64,000 bases of DNA from Pseudomonas zanjanensis. GTDB lineage: Bacteria > Pseudomonadota > Gammaproteobacteria > Pseudomonadales > Pseudomonadaceae. Positions 7,965-16,500 of the stretch are shown piece by piece; positions within the stretch are counted from its first letter, which is position 1; every line of letters begins with the position of its first letter. The DNA lies in NCBI RefSeq assembly GCF_014268745.2, contig NZ_JABWRB020000001.1, forward strand, positions 1,984,001 to 2,048,000, written 5' to 3'. The notes beneath the pieces are model-generated. The model had not been told where the DNA came from and did no database searches. It worked only from the letters and a program-made list of their open reading frames with translations. The translations under genes and the position numbers were made by a program.

Positions 7965-8992
7965 GAAACTCCTACGGCGTGAAACAAACGTTGCCCGGCG
8001 ACCGCCAGCGGGTCGCTGGCCGCGGGCCAAACTTCAAGTAATTGGAAACCCTGGGCCTGCAAGGCCCGGTGCCATGCATCAGGCGGGATGAACACTTCAT
8101 CGGCACTGCGCAACGGCGCACCGGCAGGCGGCGACAGCAGCAGGTGCATGAAGGTCAGCATCGCCGGGTTGTCCGCAATGGACTCACTGAACAACAAGCG
8201 CCCGCCGTCCCGCAGGCAGGCGCGTATCTGTCCGAGGCTGCGGGGCAAGTCGCGGGCGTTGTGCAGGACGTTGCCCGCGACCACCAGGTCCTGGCTGCGG
8301 GCCTCGATGCCTTGCTCGGCGAAGTCCCGGTCCAGGTCGAGCAAACCGACGTGCATCCCCGGTTCCAGGCGAAACTCACGCTGGGCCGCCCCGGTGAAAA
8401 GCGAACTGATGTCGGTAAAGCGATAGTCCTTTTCCCGCGCTTGCAACGCTGCCAGCACGGCGCGGGTGGTGCAGGCAGCGCCACCGCCCAACTCCAGCAC
8501 CCGCAGTACATCGCCGAGGGCATGGACTTCGCTTGCCCGTGCGGCGAGGGCTTGATTGATCGCTGCGGTGAAGTGGTTGCGCTGGTAGGCGCCCAGCATC
8601 GCGACGGGGTCACCCGATTGCACCAGCAACGGTGCCAGGGCGAGTTGGTCGCGCAACAGGTCGGGCAGGCACTCGATGACCTGGCGGTGCAGGGGCGCCA
8701 TGCTGGCCGGGAAGCCCAGTTCGGCGTACAGCCCGGGCAAGTTTTCGACCGCGGCTGGAGGTGGCGTGCCTTGCCAGGCGAGGAGTCCGGCGTCTTCGCG
8801 CAGCGCACCGGCGTGGGTCAGCGCCGCCAGCCAGCGCCGCACGATCCAGGCATGGCGGGGCGCCGTGCCCAAGGCCTGGTTGATCTGCCCGGCGCCGCGC
8901 CAGGCCTGCACCGGCAAAGCCTGGGTGTGCAGCAACACTTGGGCCATTACCCCCAGGCTCACGTCTTCGAGTTCATTCAGGGCGCTGTTCAT
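7961..8992 (-). CDS. Second stand-alone methyltransferase-like protein, altered SAM motif
   Basis: This 343-residue protein has a winged-helix-like N-terminal part (WIVRRWLAALTHAGAL) and a Rossmann methyltransferase core. It matches the NRPS-embedded MT in order: LRVLELGGGAACTT, YRFTDISSLF, LLDLDRDF, QDLVVAGNVLHNARD, CLRDGGRLLFSES. The SAM-binding loop reads GGGAA instead of the usual GAGTG of its two relatives in this operon, so SAM binding or the reaction may be changed. In PchE of P. aeruginosa a similar inserted domain acts as an epimerase, so a trans-acting epimerase is an alternative. The ATG at 8992 overlaps the PchK-like stop as ATGA and is preferred over an upstream TTG at 8998. Confidence 0.82.
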   Translation of the reverse strand: MNSALNELEDVSLGVMAQVLLHTQALPVQAWRGAGQINQALGTAPRHAWIVRRWLAALTHAGALREDAGLLAWQGTPPPAAVENLPGLYAELGFPASMAPLHRQVIECLPDLLRDQLALAPLLVQSGDPVAMLGAYQRNHFTAAINQALAARASEVHALGDVLRVLELGGGAACTTRAVLAALQAREKDYRFTDISSLFTGAAQREFRLEPGMHVGLLDLDRDFAEQGIEARSQDLVVAGNVLHNARDLPRSLGQIRACLRDGGRLLFSESIADNPAMLTFMHLLLSPPAGAPLRSADEVFIPPDAWHRALQAQGFQLLEVWPAASDPLAVAGQRLFHAVGVS

Positions 8993-10092
8993 AGGCAACC
9001 TTCTTCAACGGTGTGCAGGTGATCGAGCGGGCCGGGCAGCAGGTTCAGGGCACGGATCGCCGAGGTGCGTTGCAGGCGTTCAAGGCTGGCGGCGGGTGGC
9101 AACACCTGGGCGGCGTAATGGCAGCCGGTGCTGATCTCATCGTTCGCCACGCTGACCACCGTGGCGGCGGCCATTGCTCCAGTCAGCGACGCGTTGCCTG
9201 CGCCGCTGAGCACCAGGCTGCGGGTGCGTGCCTGGCCGTTCCACACCCCGTCGAGTTGCAGCAGCAACGTGACGAAAGGGGCCTGGCCGCTGAGGTCCAG
9301 CCGGCTGGCCTCGCACAACCGCTGCACCGCATCGGCGCGCGTCAGGCTGTGGGCCAGGTCCAGGGTCTTGAGCACATGTCCGTCGGTGATCACGTTGAAC
9401 CAATGGCCGACGTCCAGGCGCAGGTCCATGGCCAGGCATTCGCCTTCCCGATTCAAATAGGGCAGCAAGTGAACCTGGCCGGGGAAACACGGCAGCAGCA
9501 CATCCCGGCTGCGGCGCAGTGCCCGGCTGCAACGGCCGTTGCGCCAGGCCGCCAGGGGTTCGCTGGTGCCGTCCACCGCCCCTTGCAGGAAGTCGTCGGC
9601 GGCCACGGCGGTGAATTGGTCACGCAGGCCGAAATAGCTGGTCAGTCCCAGGACTTCAGAGAAAGCCTGCTGGGCCAGCCAACGGGGCAGCAAGCCGGTA
9701 AGCCCTGGTTGCAGGCCGGCTCCGAGGACGGCGCAACGGTTGTGCCATTGGCTCGGCTCAAGTGCCACCTCGCCGGCGGCGTCCACGTAGTGCGCATCGG
9801 TTTGCAACGCCGCCCGGGCGGCCCGATCTTCCAGTCGCCAGGAAGGCCCGGCGCAATTGAGCAGCACGTCGCAGCCATGGGCGAAACCGGCCAGGGCAGC
9901 GGCATCATTGAAGTCCACCGCGTACCAGTGCAGGCGCGCGTCGGGCCATTGCTGCTGGAGCGATGCCAGGCAGCGGGCACCGTTGCGGGCATCACGCCCG
10001 CCCAGGCGCAGTTCGTTCACGCCCAAGCTCAACAGCGCCCGAGCGCTGGCCAGACCGACATCGCCACTGGCGCCCAGCACCCCGATCAGCAT
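8989..10092 (-). CDS. pchK: PchK-like reductase (saccharopine-dehydrogenase-type fold)
   Basis: This 367-residue NAD(P)-binding protein starts with a Rossmann loop GVLGASGDVGLASA followed by LGGRD, and continues with a YVDAAGE segment and a GAGLQPGLTG segment typical of saccharopine dehydrogenase-like reductases. In P. protegens, enantio-pyochelin loci use a reductase called PchK, which from memory belongs to this fold, in place of PchG; the assignment here rests on fold and context. Its start overlaps the ABC transporter gene by 7 bp and its end overlaps the methyltransferase gene. Having both this gene and a PchG-type gene in one operon is unusual. Confidence 0.78.
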   Translation of the reverse strand: MLIGVLGASGDVGLASARALLSLGVNELRLGGRDARNGARCLASLQQQWPDARLHWYAVDFNDAAALAGFAHGCDVLLNCAGPSWRLEDRAARAALQTDAHYVDAAGEVALEPSQWHNRCAVLGAGLQPGLTGLLPRWLAQQAFSEVLGLTSYFGLRDQFTAVAADDFLQGAVDGTSEPLAAWRNGRCSRALRRSRDVLLPCFPGQVHLLPYLNREGECLAMDLRLDVGHWFNVITDGHVLKTLDLAHSLTRADAVQRLCEASRLDLSGQAPFVTLLLQLDGVWNGQARTRSLVLSGAGNASLTGAMAAATVVSVANDEISTGCHYAAQVLPPAASLERLQRTSAIRALNLLPGPLDHLHTVEEGCL

Positions 10093-11831
10093 GGCTGGGC
10101 CTGCGCATTCAGGCGCCAGCCGCCGGCACGCTGGCGATCACGCCAGAACCCGGCGTACCGCCCGTGGAGGGCCAGCAGTTGCGAGTGAGTGCCTGCTTCC
10201 ACCAACCGGCCTTGATCCAGCACCAGAATCTGCTCGGCAGCCATGATGGTCGGCAGGCGATGGGCGATGACCAATACGGTCGAGCTTTGCTTCAGGCTAC
10301 GAATCGCCGCTTGTACAAAGGCTTCGTTCTGGGGATCAAGCGCGGCGGTGGCTTCATCCAGCAGCACAATCGGCGCGCGCTTGAGCAATGCCCGAGCCAG
10401 GGACACCCGCTGGCGTTCGCCGCCGGACAGTGACGCGCCGCCTTCTCCCACCGGGGTGCGCCAGCCCTGGGGCAGGCGCGCGACGATTTCATCGACGCCG
10501 GCCAGTCGCGCCGCTTCAGCCACCTGCTGTGCACTGGCGTCCGGCCTGCCGACACGGATGTTGGCTTCGAGACTGTCGTCGAACAGGTAGACGTCCTGCA
10601 TCACCAGCGACAATTGCGCCATCAAGGCTTCGTTGGACAGTTCGCGCACATCGACGCCGCCGACCTTGACCCTGCCTTCGGTCGCATCGAAAAAGCGCAT
10701 GAGCAGGCGCGTGACGGTGGTCTTGCCCGAGCCCGAGGCGCCGACAATCGCCGTCATCGAATGGGCCGGTGCAGTGAAGCTCAGGTCGCGCAGCACCGTC
10801 GGGCCACTGGCGTAGGCGAAGCTGACGTGTTCGAAGGCAAAGCTGCCGGGGGCGGTCAACGGCTGGCTGACAGTGGGTTGTGGCAATGGCGACTCGCGCA
10901 GGATGCCGACCAGTTGCTCCAGGTCATTACCGGCCATGCGCAGCAGGCCGCTGCGCGCCGCCGCCTCGGCCAGTGGCCCGACAAAACGGGCCGCCAGGGC
11001 CAGCAACGCGACCAGTTGAATGGCGTCCATATCACCGCGGACGGCCAGGGCGACGCCCACGCCCACCAGCAGCGCAAAGGCCAATTGCACGGTCAGGCCG
11101 CCGGCCAGCAGTTTGGGAAAGGTCTGGGCCAACATCGAACCACCGGCCTGTTTCTGCGCCAGGTTGGCTGCCTGCAAGGGCGCGTAGCCGTCCTGGGTCC
11201 GGCCAAAGGCGCGCAGCACTTGCTGGTAGCGAGCGAACTCGACCACGCGGTTACCGGCCATGGTCGCGGCGGCTTCGACCCGGGCGTCGTTATTGCCGAT
11301 GGCGGCGGCGGACCAGTGGTGGGTGAAGTAGATCAGCGGCGCGCACAGCACGGCGGTCAGGCCCAGGCGCCAGTCGAAGATGAACAAGGTCAGCGCGACC
11401 GTGGCCGGCACCACCACTCCGGACACCACCGGTCCCAGGTAATGGGCGAACAGGCCGGTAACCATCAACGTGCCGCTGGTGGCACTGCGCGACAGGCGGC
11501 CGATTTTTTCCGAATTGAACCAGCCCAGGGGCAGGCTGGCCAAGTGTTGGCCGAGGCGATCATGCAGGGTGGTCAGCACCACCAGCGCCAGGGCAAAGCC
11601 CTTCATCGCCTGCTGGTAATGGGCGATGCAGGTCAGCACGGCCATCGCCGCCAGGCCGGCCAGCCAAGCCAGCGCCGTGGCTGGGTCACCGGCAAACAGC
11701 GCGTGCAGGATCGGCACCAGGAAAGCCACGGCCAGGCCTTGCAGCACGGCGCTGGTCACCAGCCACGCGAGGTATCGGTAAAGGCGGGCGGCATGGGCCG
11801 GCCCCAGTAACGTGACAAGACTGCGGATCAC
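10086..11831 (-). CDS. pchI: Half-size ABC transporter, PchI/YbtQ-like
   Basis: This protein of about 581 residues has an N-terminal six-helix type-IV ABC membrane domain (about 1-310) and a C-terminal ATPase with Walker A GASGSGKTT, signature LSGGERQR and Walker B IVLLDEATAALD. I use the GTG at 11831 (VIRSLVTLLG) because it overlaps the preceding stop as GTGA and has GGAG upstream; the frame is open further but that part is arginine-rich shadow sequence. It probably pairs with the next gene as a heterodimer. PchHI and YbtPQ are the closest functional precedents: either export of the siderophore or uptake of its iron complex across the inner membrane. Confidence 0.9.
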   Translation of the reverse strand: MIRSLVTLLGPAHAARLYRYLAWLVTSAVLQGLAVAFLVPILHALFAGDPATALAWLAGLAAMAVLTCIAHYQQAMKGFALALVVLTTLHDRLGQHLASLPLGWFNSEKIGRLSRSATSGTLMVTGLFAHYLGPVVSGVVVPATVALTLFIFDWRLGLTAVLCAPLIYFTHHWSAAAIGNNDARVEAAATMAGNRVVEFARYQQVLRAFGRTQDGYAPLQAANLAQKQAGGSMLAQTFPKLLAGGLTVQLAFALLVGVGVALAVRGDMDAIQLVALLALAARFVGPLAEAAARSGLLRMAGNDLEQLVGILRESPLPQPTVSQPLTAPGSFAFEHVSFAYASGPTVLRDLSFTAPAHSMTAIVGASGSGKTTVTRLLMRFFDATEGRVKVGGVDVRELSNEALMAQLSLVMQDVYLFDDSLEANIRVGRPDASAQQVAEAARLAGVDEIVARLPQGWRTPVGEGGASLSGGERQRVSLARALLKRAPIVLLDEATAALDPQNEAFVQAAIRSLKQSSTVLVIAHRLPTIMAAEQILVLDQGRLVEAGTHSQLLALHGRYAGFWRDRQRAGGWRLNAQAQPC

Positions 11832-13567
11832 AGGGACATCTCCAACTCGGGGACGGGGTGCTTGGCGCCGGCGCGCCACAGCTGGGCATAGGCGCCGTTG
11901 GCTTGGAGCAGGGATTCATGGCGACCGCTTTCAAGCACGCGGCCCTGATCGAGGACGACGATCTGGTCCACGCCGCTGATGCTGGCCAGGCGGTGGGCGA
12001 TCACCAGCACCGTACGGCCCCGGGCCAGGGCCGACAGGGCGTCCTGGATCAACGCTTCGGATTCGGGGTCGGCGTGGGAAGTGGCCTCGTCGAGGATCAG
12101 CACCGGCGTGTCGGCCAGCAGCGTGCGGGCGATGGACAGGCGTTGCGCTTCACCGCCAGAGAAAATCGCATCCTCGCCGATTACCGACTGATAGCCACGG
12201 GGCAGGGCCTCGATGCGCAGGTGAATCTGCGCCGAGCGGGCCGCCATCTCCACCTCCGCATCGCTGGCCTCGGGGCGGCCCAGGCGCAGGTTGTCGGCCA
12301 CTGTCCCGTGCACCAGTTGCGCGTCCTGCAAGACGAAACCGACCTGTCGATACAACTGGCGCGGATCGATGTCCCGCACATCGACACCGCCCACCCGCAC
12401 GCAGCCAGCCTTGACGTCGTGAAAGCGCGGCACCAGTTTGGCCAGGGTCGACTTGCCCGCGCCGGACGCGCCGACCAGGGCGGTCACGCTGCCAGCCGGA
12501 CAGTGCAGGTCGACACCGTTGAGGATCGGGTGCTCGGGGTCGTAGCCGAACTGCACGTGTTCAAAGGTGATGTCACTGCCCTGGGGCTGCTTGCCGACTT
12601 TCGGCGCGGGCAGTTCTTCGACCTTGAGCAGTCCTTCGATGCGGTCGGCGGCCGCCAGGGCGGTGCGTTGGGCGGTCAGGCTTTGATTGATCACCAACAG
12701 CGACTGCGGAATCACCACCGCCACCAAGGTCTCGGCGAACAATTGCAGCGGCGTGATCCAGCCTTTGGCCAACAACAAGCTGCCCACCCCCAGGCTCACC
12801 AGCAGAATCACCGGGACGCTCAAGGCCATCGAGGACAACGCCTCCAGGCGCAGCAGCGGCTTGACCCAACCGGCGTATTGCTCGCTGAACTGGTTGACCG
12901 CCTGCTGATAGCTGCGATGGGCCTGGCCCACCTGGCCGAACGCCTTGACCACGGCAATGCCGTGGACAAACTCGACGATGGCGGCGCTGACCCGGCTCAT
13001 GCTCTTGTCCAGCAACTGCATTTTCGCGCCGAAGCCGCGCATCATCAGGGCGTAGGCCAGCGCATACACCGGCAAGGTCAGTACCGCCAGCAGCGCCAGG
13101 CGCCAGTTCAGCGTGACCAGCCACACCAACCCCGCCACGGGCGTGACGATGGCCGCGGTAAGTTCCACCGCGTGGTGGGCGACCAGGTGGTGCAGGTCTT
13201 CCAGATCGTCCTGCACCACTTTGCGCACCGCGCCCGAGGTGGTGTCGGTGTACCAGCCCAGGGGCACGTGCCCCAGCTTGCGCACCATGGCTTCGCGCAG
13301 GCTGGCTTGCAGGCGGTGGTCCGCCAGGTGGGTCAACCACAGGGCCACGCCGTTGGCCACCCAGCCCAGGCTCAAGGCGATCACCACCAGCGCCGCCCAA
13401 CGCCACAAGGCTTGAGTGTCGACGCCACCGGCCAGCAGCAACCGGCCCAGCTCGGTCAGGCCGATGAAGGGCACCAGGTTGACCAGTGCGCCGACCGCGG
13501 CAAACGCTACGCCTAAGTGAATCAGGCGGTTGACCGGACGTTTCAGGGTATCCAGAGCGGTGGTCAT
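11828..13567 (-). CDS. pchH: Half-size ABC transporter, PchH/YbtP-like
   Basis: This 579-residue protein has a six-helix ABC membrane domain followed by an ATPase carrying Walker A GASGAGKST, signature SGGEAQR and Walker B VLILDEATSHAD. The ATG at 13567 overlaps the stop of the PchF-like NRPS gene (ATGA). The longer open frame upstream is out-of-frame reading of NRPS sequence. Together with the following gene it forms a probable heterodimeric transporter. Its place directly after the two NRPS genes matches the pchEFGHI order of P. aeruginosa, except that the pchG-type gene has moved downstream. The direction of transport cannot be read from sequence alone. Confidence 0.9.
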   Translation of the reverse strand: MTTALDTLKRPVNRLIHLGVAFAAVGALVNLVPFIGLTELGRLLLAGGVDTQALWRWAALVVIALSLGWVANGVALWLTHLADHRLQASLREAMVRKLGHVPLGWYTDTTSGAVRKVVQDDLEDLHHLVAHHAVELTAAIVTPVAGLVWLVTLNWRLALLAVLTLPVYALAYALMMRGFGAKMQLLDKSMSRVSAAIVEFVHGIAVVKAFGQVGQAHRSYQQAVNQFSEQYAGWVKPLLRLEALSSMALSVPVILLVSLGVGSLLLAKGWITPLQLFAETLVAVVIPQSLLVINQSLTAQRTALAAADRIEGLLKVEELPAPKVGKQPQGSDITFEHVQFGYDPEHPILNGVDLHCPAGSVTALVGASGAGKSTLAKLVPRFHDVKAGCVRVGGVDVRDIDPRQLYRQVGFVLQDAQLVHGTVADNLRLGRPEASDAEVEMAARSAQIHLRIEALPRGYQSVIGEDAIFSGGEAQRLSIARTLLADTPVLILDEATSHADPESEALIQDALSALARGRTVLVIAHRLASISGVDQIVVLDQGRVLESGRHESLLQANGAYAQLWRAGAKHPVPELEMSL

Positions 13568-16500
13568 GAGTTTTTCCGTAGGGCGTCCAGCAGGTGCGCG
13601 GTGACGGTGTGGACGTGAGGCGGTTCGATCACGCTGAAGTGATTGCCGGGCACGTCGATCAAGTCGAATCGTCCCAGGCACGCGTCTTCCCAGAACGGTG
13701 CCGCCAGGTGGCCAACGCCGCCGGTGATGCCGAACGATTGCTGCTCCAGGCAGCGCAGGTAGGTCATGTTGCCGAGGAACGGCGGCGGGTCGAACCGTGC
13801 CGCGCGCATGCTGTGGCGGCAGACGCGGAACAACGTCGGCACCAGCTCCGGGCCGATGGGCACCCCGGCCTGGCCCGACGCCAGGCGCGCATATTCGGCC
13901 AGGCGTTGTTCCTGGCTGCGCGCCGATTGTTGTCGCACCGCCAGCGCCAGGGCTTCAAGGCCCGGGTCGCCGCTCAAGGCGGCCATGGCCCCGGCGGGCA
14001 CGCGGCGATTGTCACGGGCCATCAGCAGATCGATGGCGCGGTACACGTCATAGTCTTCGATATGCGGGCCGAACACGGTTTTCACTGGATCCAGGTTCAG
14101 GTTGGGCACGAAGATCGCCTCGTAGGCCAGCTCTTCGTCGGTGTCGATGAACATCGGAATGCTGTCGATCAGGCTCAGGTCCACCACGTCCATGCCCCGT
14201 TCAAGCAAGCGCCGGGCGACCTCGGTGGCGAGCAGCCCGCCCAGGCAGTAACCGATCAGCTGGAAGCGCTGGTGACCGTCGGCGATCAAGCGTTCTGCGT
14301 AATCCTGGGCCACGCTTTCGATCAGGCGCTTGGGCTCCAGGGCCAGGTAGCGCTCGGTGTCGGCCACGGCAAAGCCGATCACCGGGCCGGCCTGTTGCTC
14401 GGCCAGGGCGCGCCCCAGGTGCTGGAAGTAATCCAAGGTGCCGAGGGCGGCGTGGAACATCACCCGCACCGGGCCGACCTCGCCACCGCCGAATGGCACC
14501 ACCAACGCATTGCTGCTGGAGGAACGCTGGGCTTCGCCGCCCGCCGCCGTGGGCGCTGGCGCGGCTTCGCCGTGGTTGAGCAGGCGCGCCAGGGCGGTGA
14601 CATTCGGCTCGTTGAGCATCTGCCGCAGCAGTGTGTCGTAACTCAAGGCCTGGGCCTGGGGCAGTTGTTCACGCAGTTGACCGGCGACACGGGCGAGGAT
14701 CAGTGAGTCGGCGCCTTTTTCGTAGAAACTGTCGTCGACGCCAATTTGCGTCAATCCCAAGGCCTCGGCCCACAGCCGGCACAGCTCGGCGGTGAGGGAA
14801 TCGGTCGGCGTCGCCTGGCCCGCGGACACGTGGGCATCAACGGCGGGGCGCAAGCCGGCCAGGGTCTTGCGGTCGACCTTGCCATTGGCGGTCAATGGCA
14901 AGCGGTCGAGCACTTGCAGGTGCGCCGGCAGCATGTATTCGGGCAAGCGATGGGCCAGGGCGCGGCGCAGGCTGTCGACGTCCAGGCGCTGGAACCCGGC
15001 CTTGAAACGGGCGGCGAACACCTGCATGCCGAGGGCCGCCAGCGGGTGATCGGCCTGGGGCAGGGCGGGCAGGCATTCACCGCCCAAGGCCTGGATCCGC
15101 GCCTGCCAGGTCTGCGCGTCGCGCAAACCGCTACGGCCCAAGTCGTGGTCGTCGTTGACCGGGGTCATCATGAAGCCCTGGGTCAACAGGATCGGCGGCC
15201 ATTCGCCGGTGGGTTCGCTGAACACCAACCAGCCCCCGGGGCTGAGCAGCTCGGTGATTTGGCCGAGGGCTTTGTCGATGTCCTTGACGCTGTTGAGCAT
15301 GCCGGCACACAACACGACATCGACGCTGTTGCTGGCCAGCCCTTGGGGCCGGATGTCCTGGTCGATGTCCAGCACGCCGTAGCGCACCCAGGCGTGCTCG
15401 GCAAACCGTTGCTTGGCCGCTGGCAAGAAAAAAGCGGTCATGTCGGTGAACAGGTAATCGACGTCCAGGCCATCGAGCAGCCCGATCACTGGCGCGCTGG
15501 TGGCCCCGGTGCCGGCGCCGATTTCCAGGATACGCAGCGGCCCGTCGCCGTCATGGTGGGTGGCGAGGCGGTTGATCAGTGCCGCGATGCTGTGATTGTT
15601 GTAGCGCGAGACGGCGTCCCCGCCGTACAGCTGCAATGCCAGGTCCTGTTGGCCTTGGGGAAACAGCAGGTCGAACGGATTGACCTCGCCCTTGAGCAAC
15701 GGCGGCAATTGCCAGACATGGTTGAGCTGGTAGTCGAACAGCGCCTGGCTGCACAGCCCCGAGGCGACGGCCTGTTCCACCCGGCCCCAGGCCAGCGCCG
15801 GCTCGGGTGCCGGTTGCGCCAGGCGATAGCGCGATTGTTCGAGTTGCAGCAGGCCCGCCTCGCACAGCGCGCCCAACCAGCGGCGCACCAGCCAGTGGTG
15901 GCGCGGCTGTGCCTGCAACGCCTGGAGAATGGCCGGGGCATCGGGTTCGGCCAGCTCGCCGCTGAACAAGCCGGCCTTGAGCATCACCTCCAGCATCGAG
16001 CTCAGCGCCGCGGCACTCAGGTCTGCCTGGTAATCGCCAATCTGCTGGGCGTCAAAGGCGCCGACCTGGTTGTCGGCATAACGATTGATCGTCGTGAGCA
16101 AGGACGCGTCCGGCAACGGTGTTGGCGATGTCCGCGCGGCAGTGACAAAGGCCAGCAGGCTGCGCTCTCCGGTGGTTTCACCGGTGACCAGGCTGATTGC
16201 GTTGTCCACGCCGGGGATGGCGAGCAATGCGGCGTCGATTTCGCCCAGTTCAACGCGATGCCCACGGATTTTCACCTGGCCGTCTTCACGGCCGAGGAAC
16301 TCCAGTTCGCCGCCGGGCAGGTAGCGACCCCGATCGCCGGTGCGATACAGGCGCTGGCCATCCACGGGATGGGCGAAGAACCGCGCGTCGCTCAGTGCCT
16401 GGTCGCCAAGGTAACCGTTGGCCAGGCCGACACCTGTGATGTACAGGTCGCCAGGCACCCAGGTCGGGGCGTCGCGCCATTGGCTGTCGAGCACGCGAAA

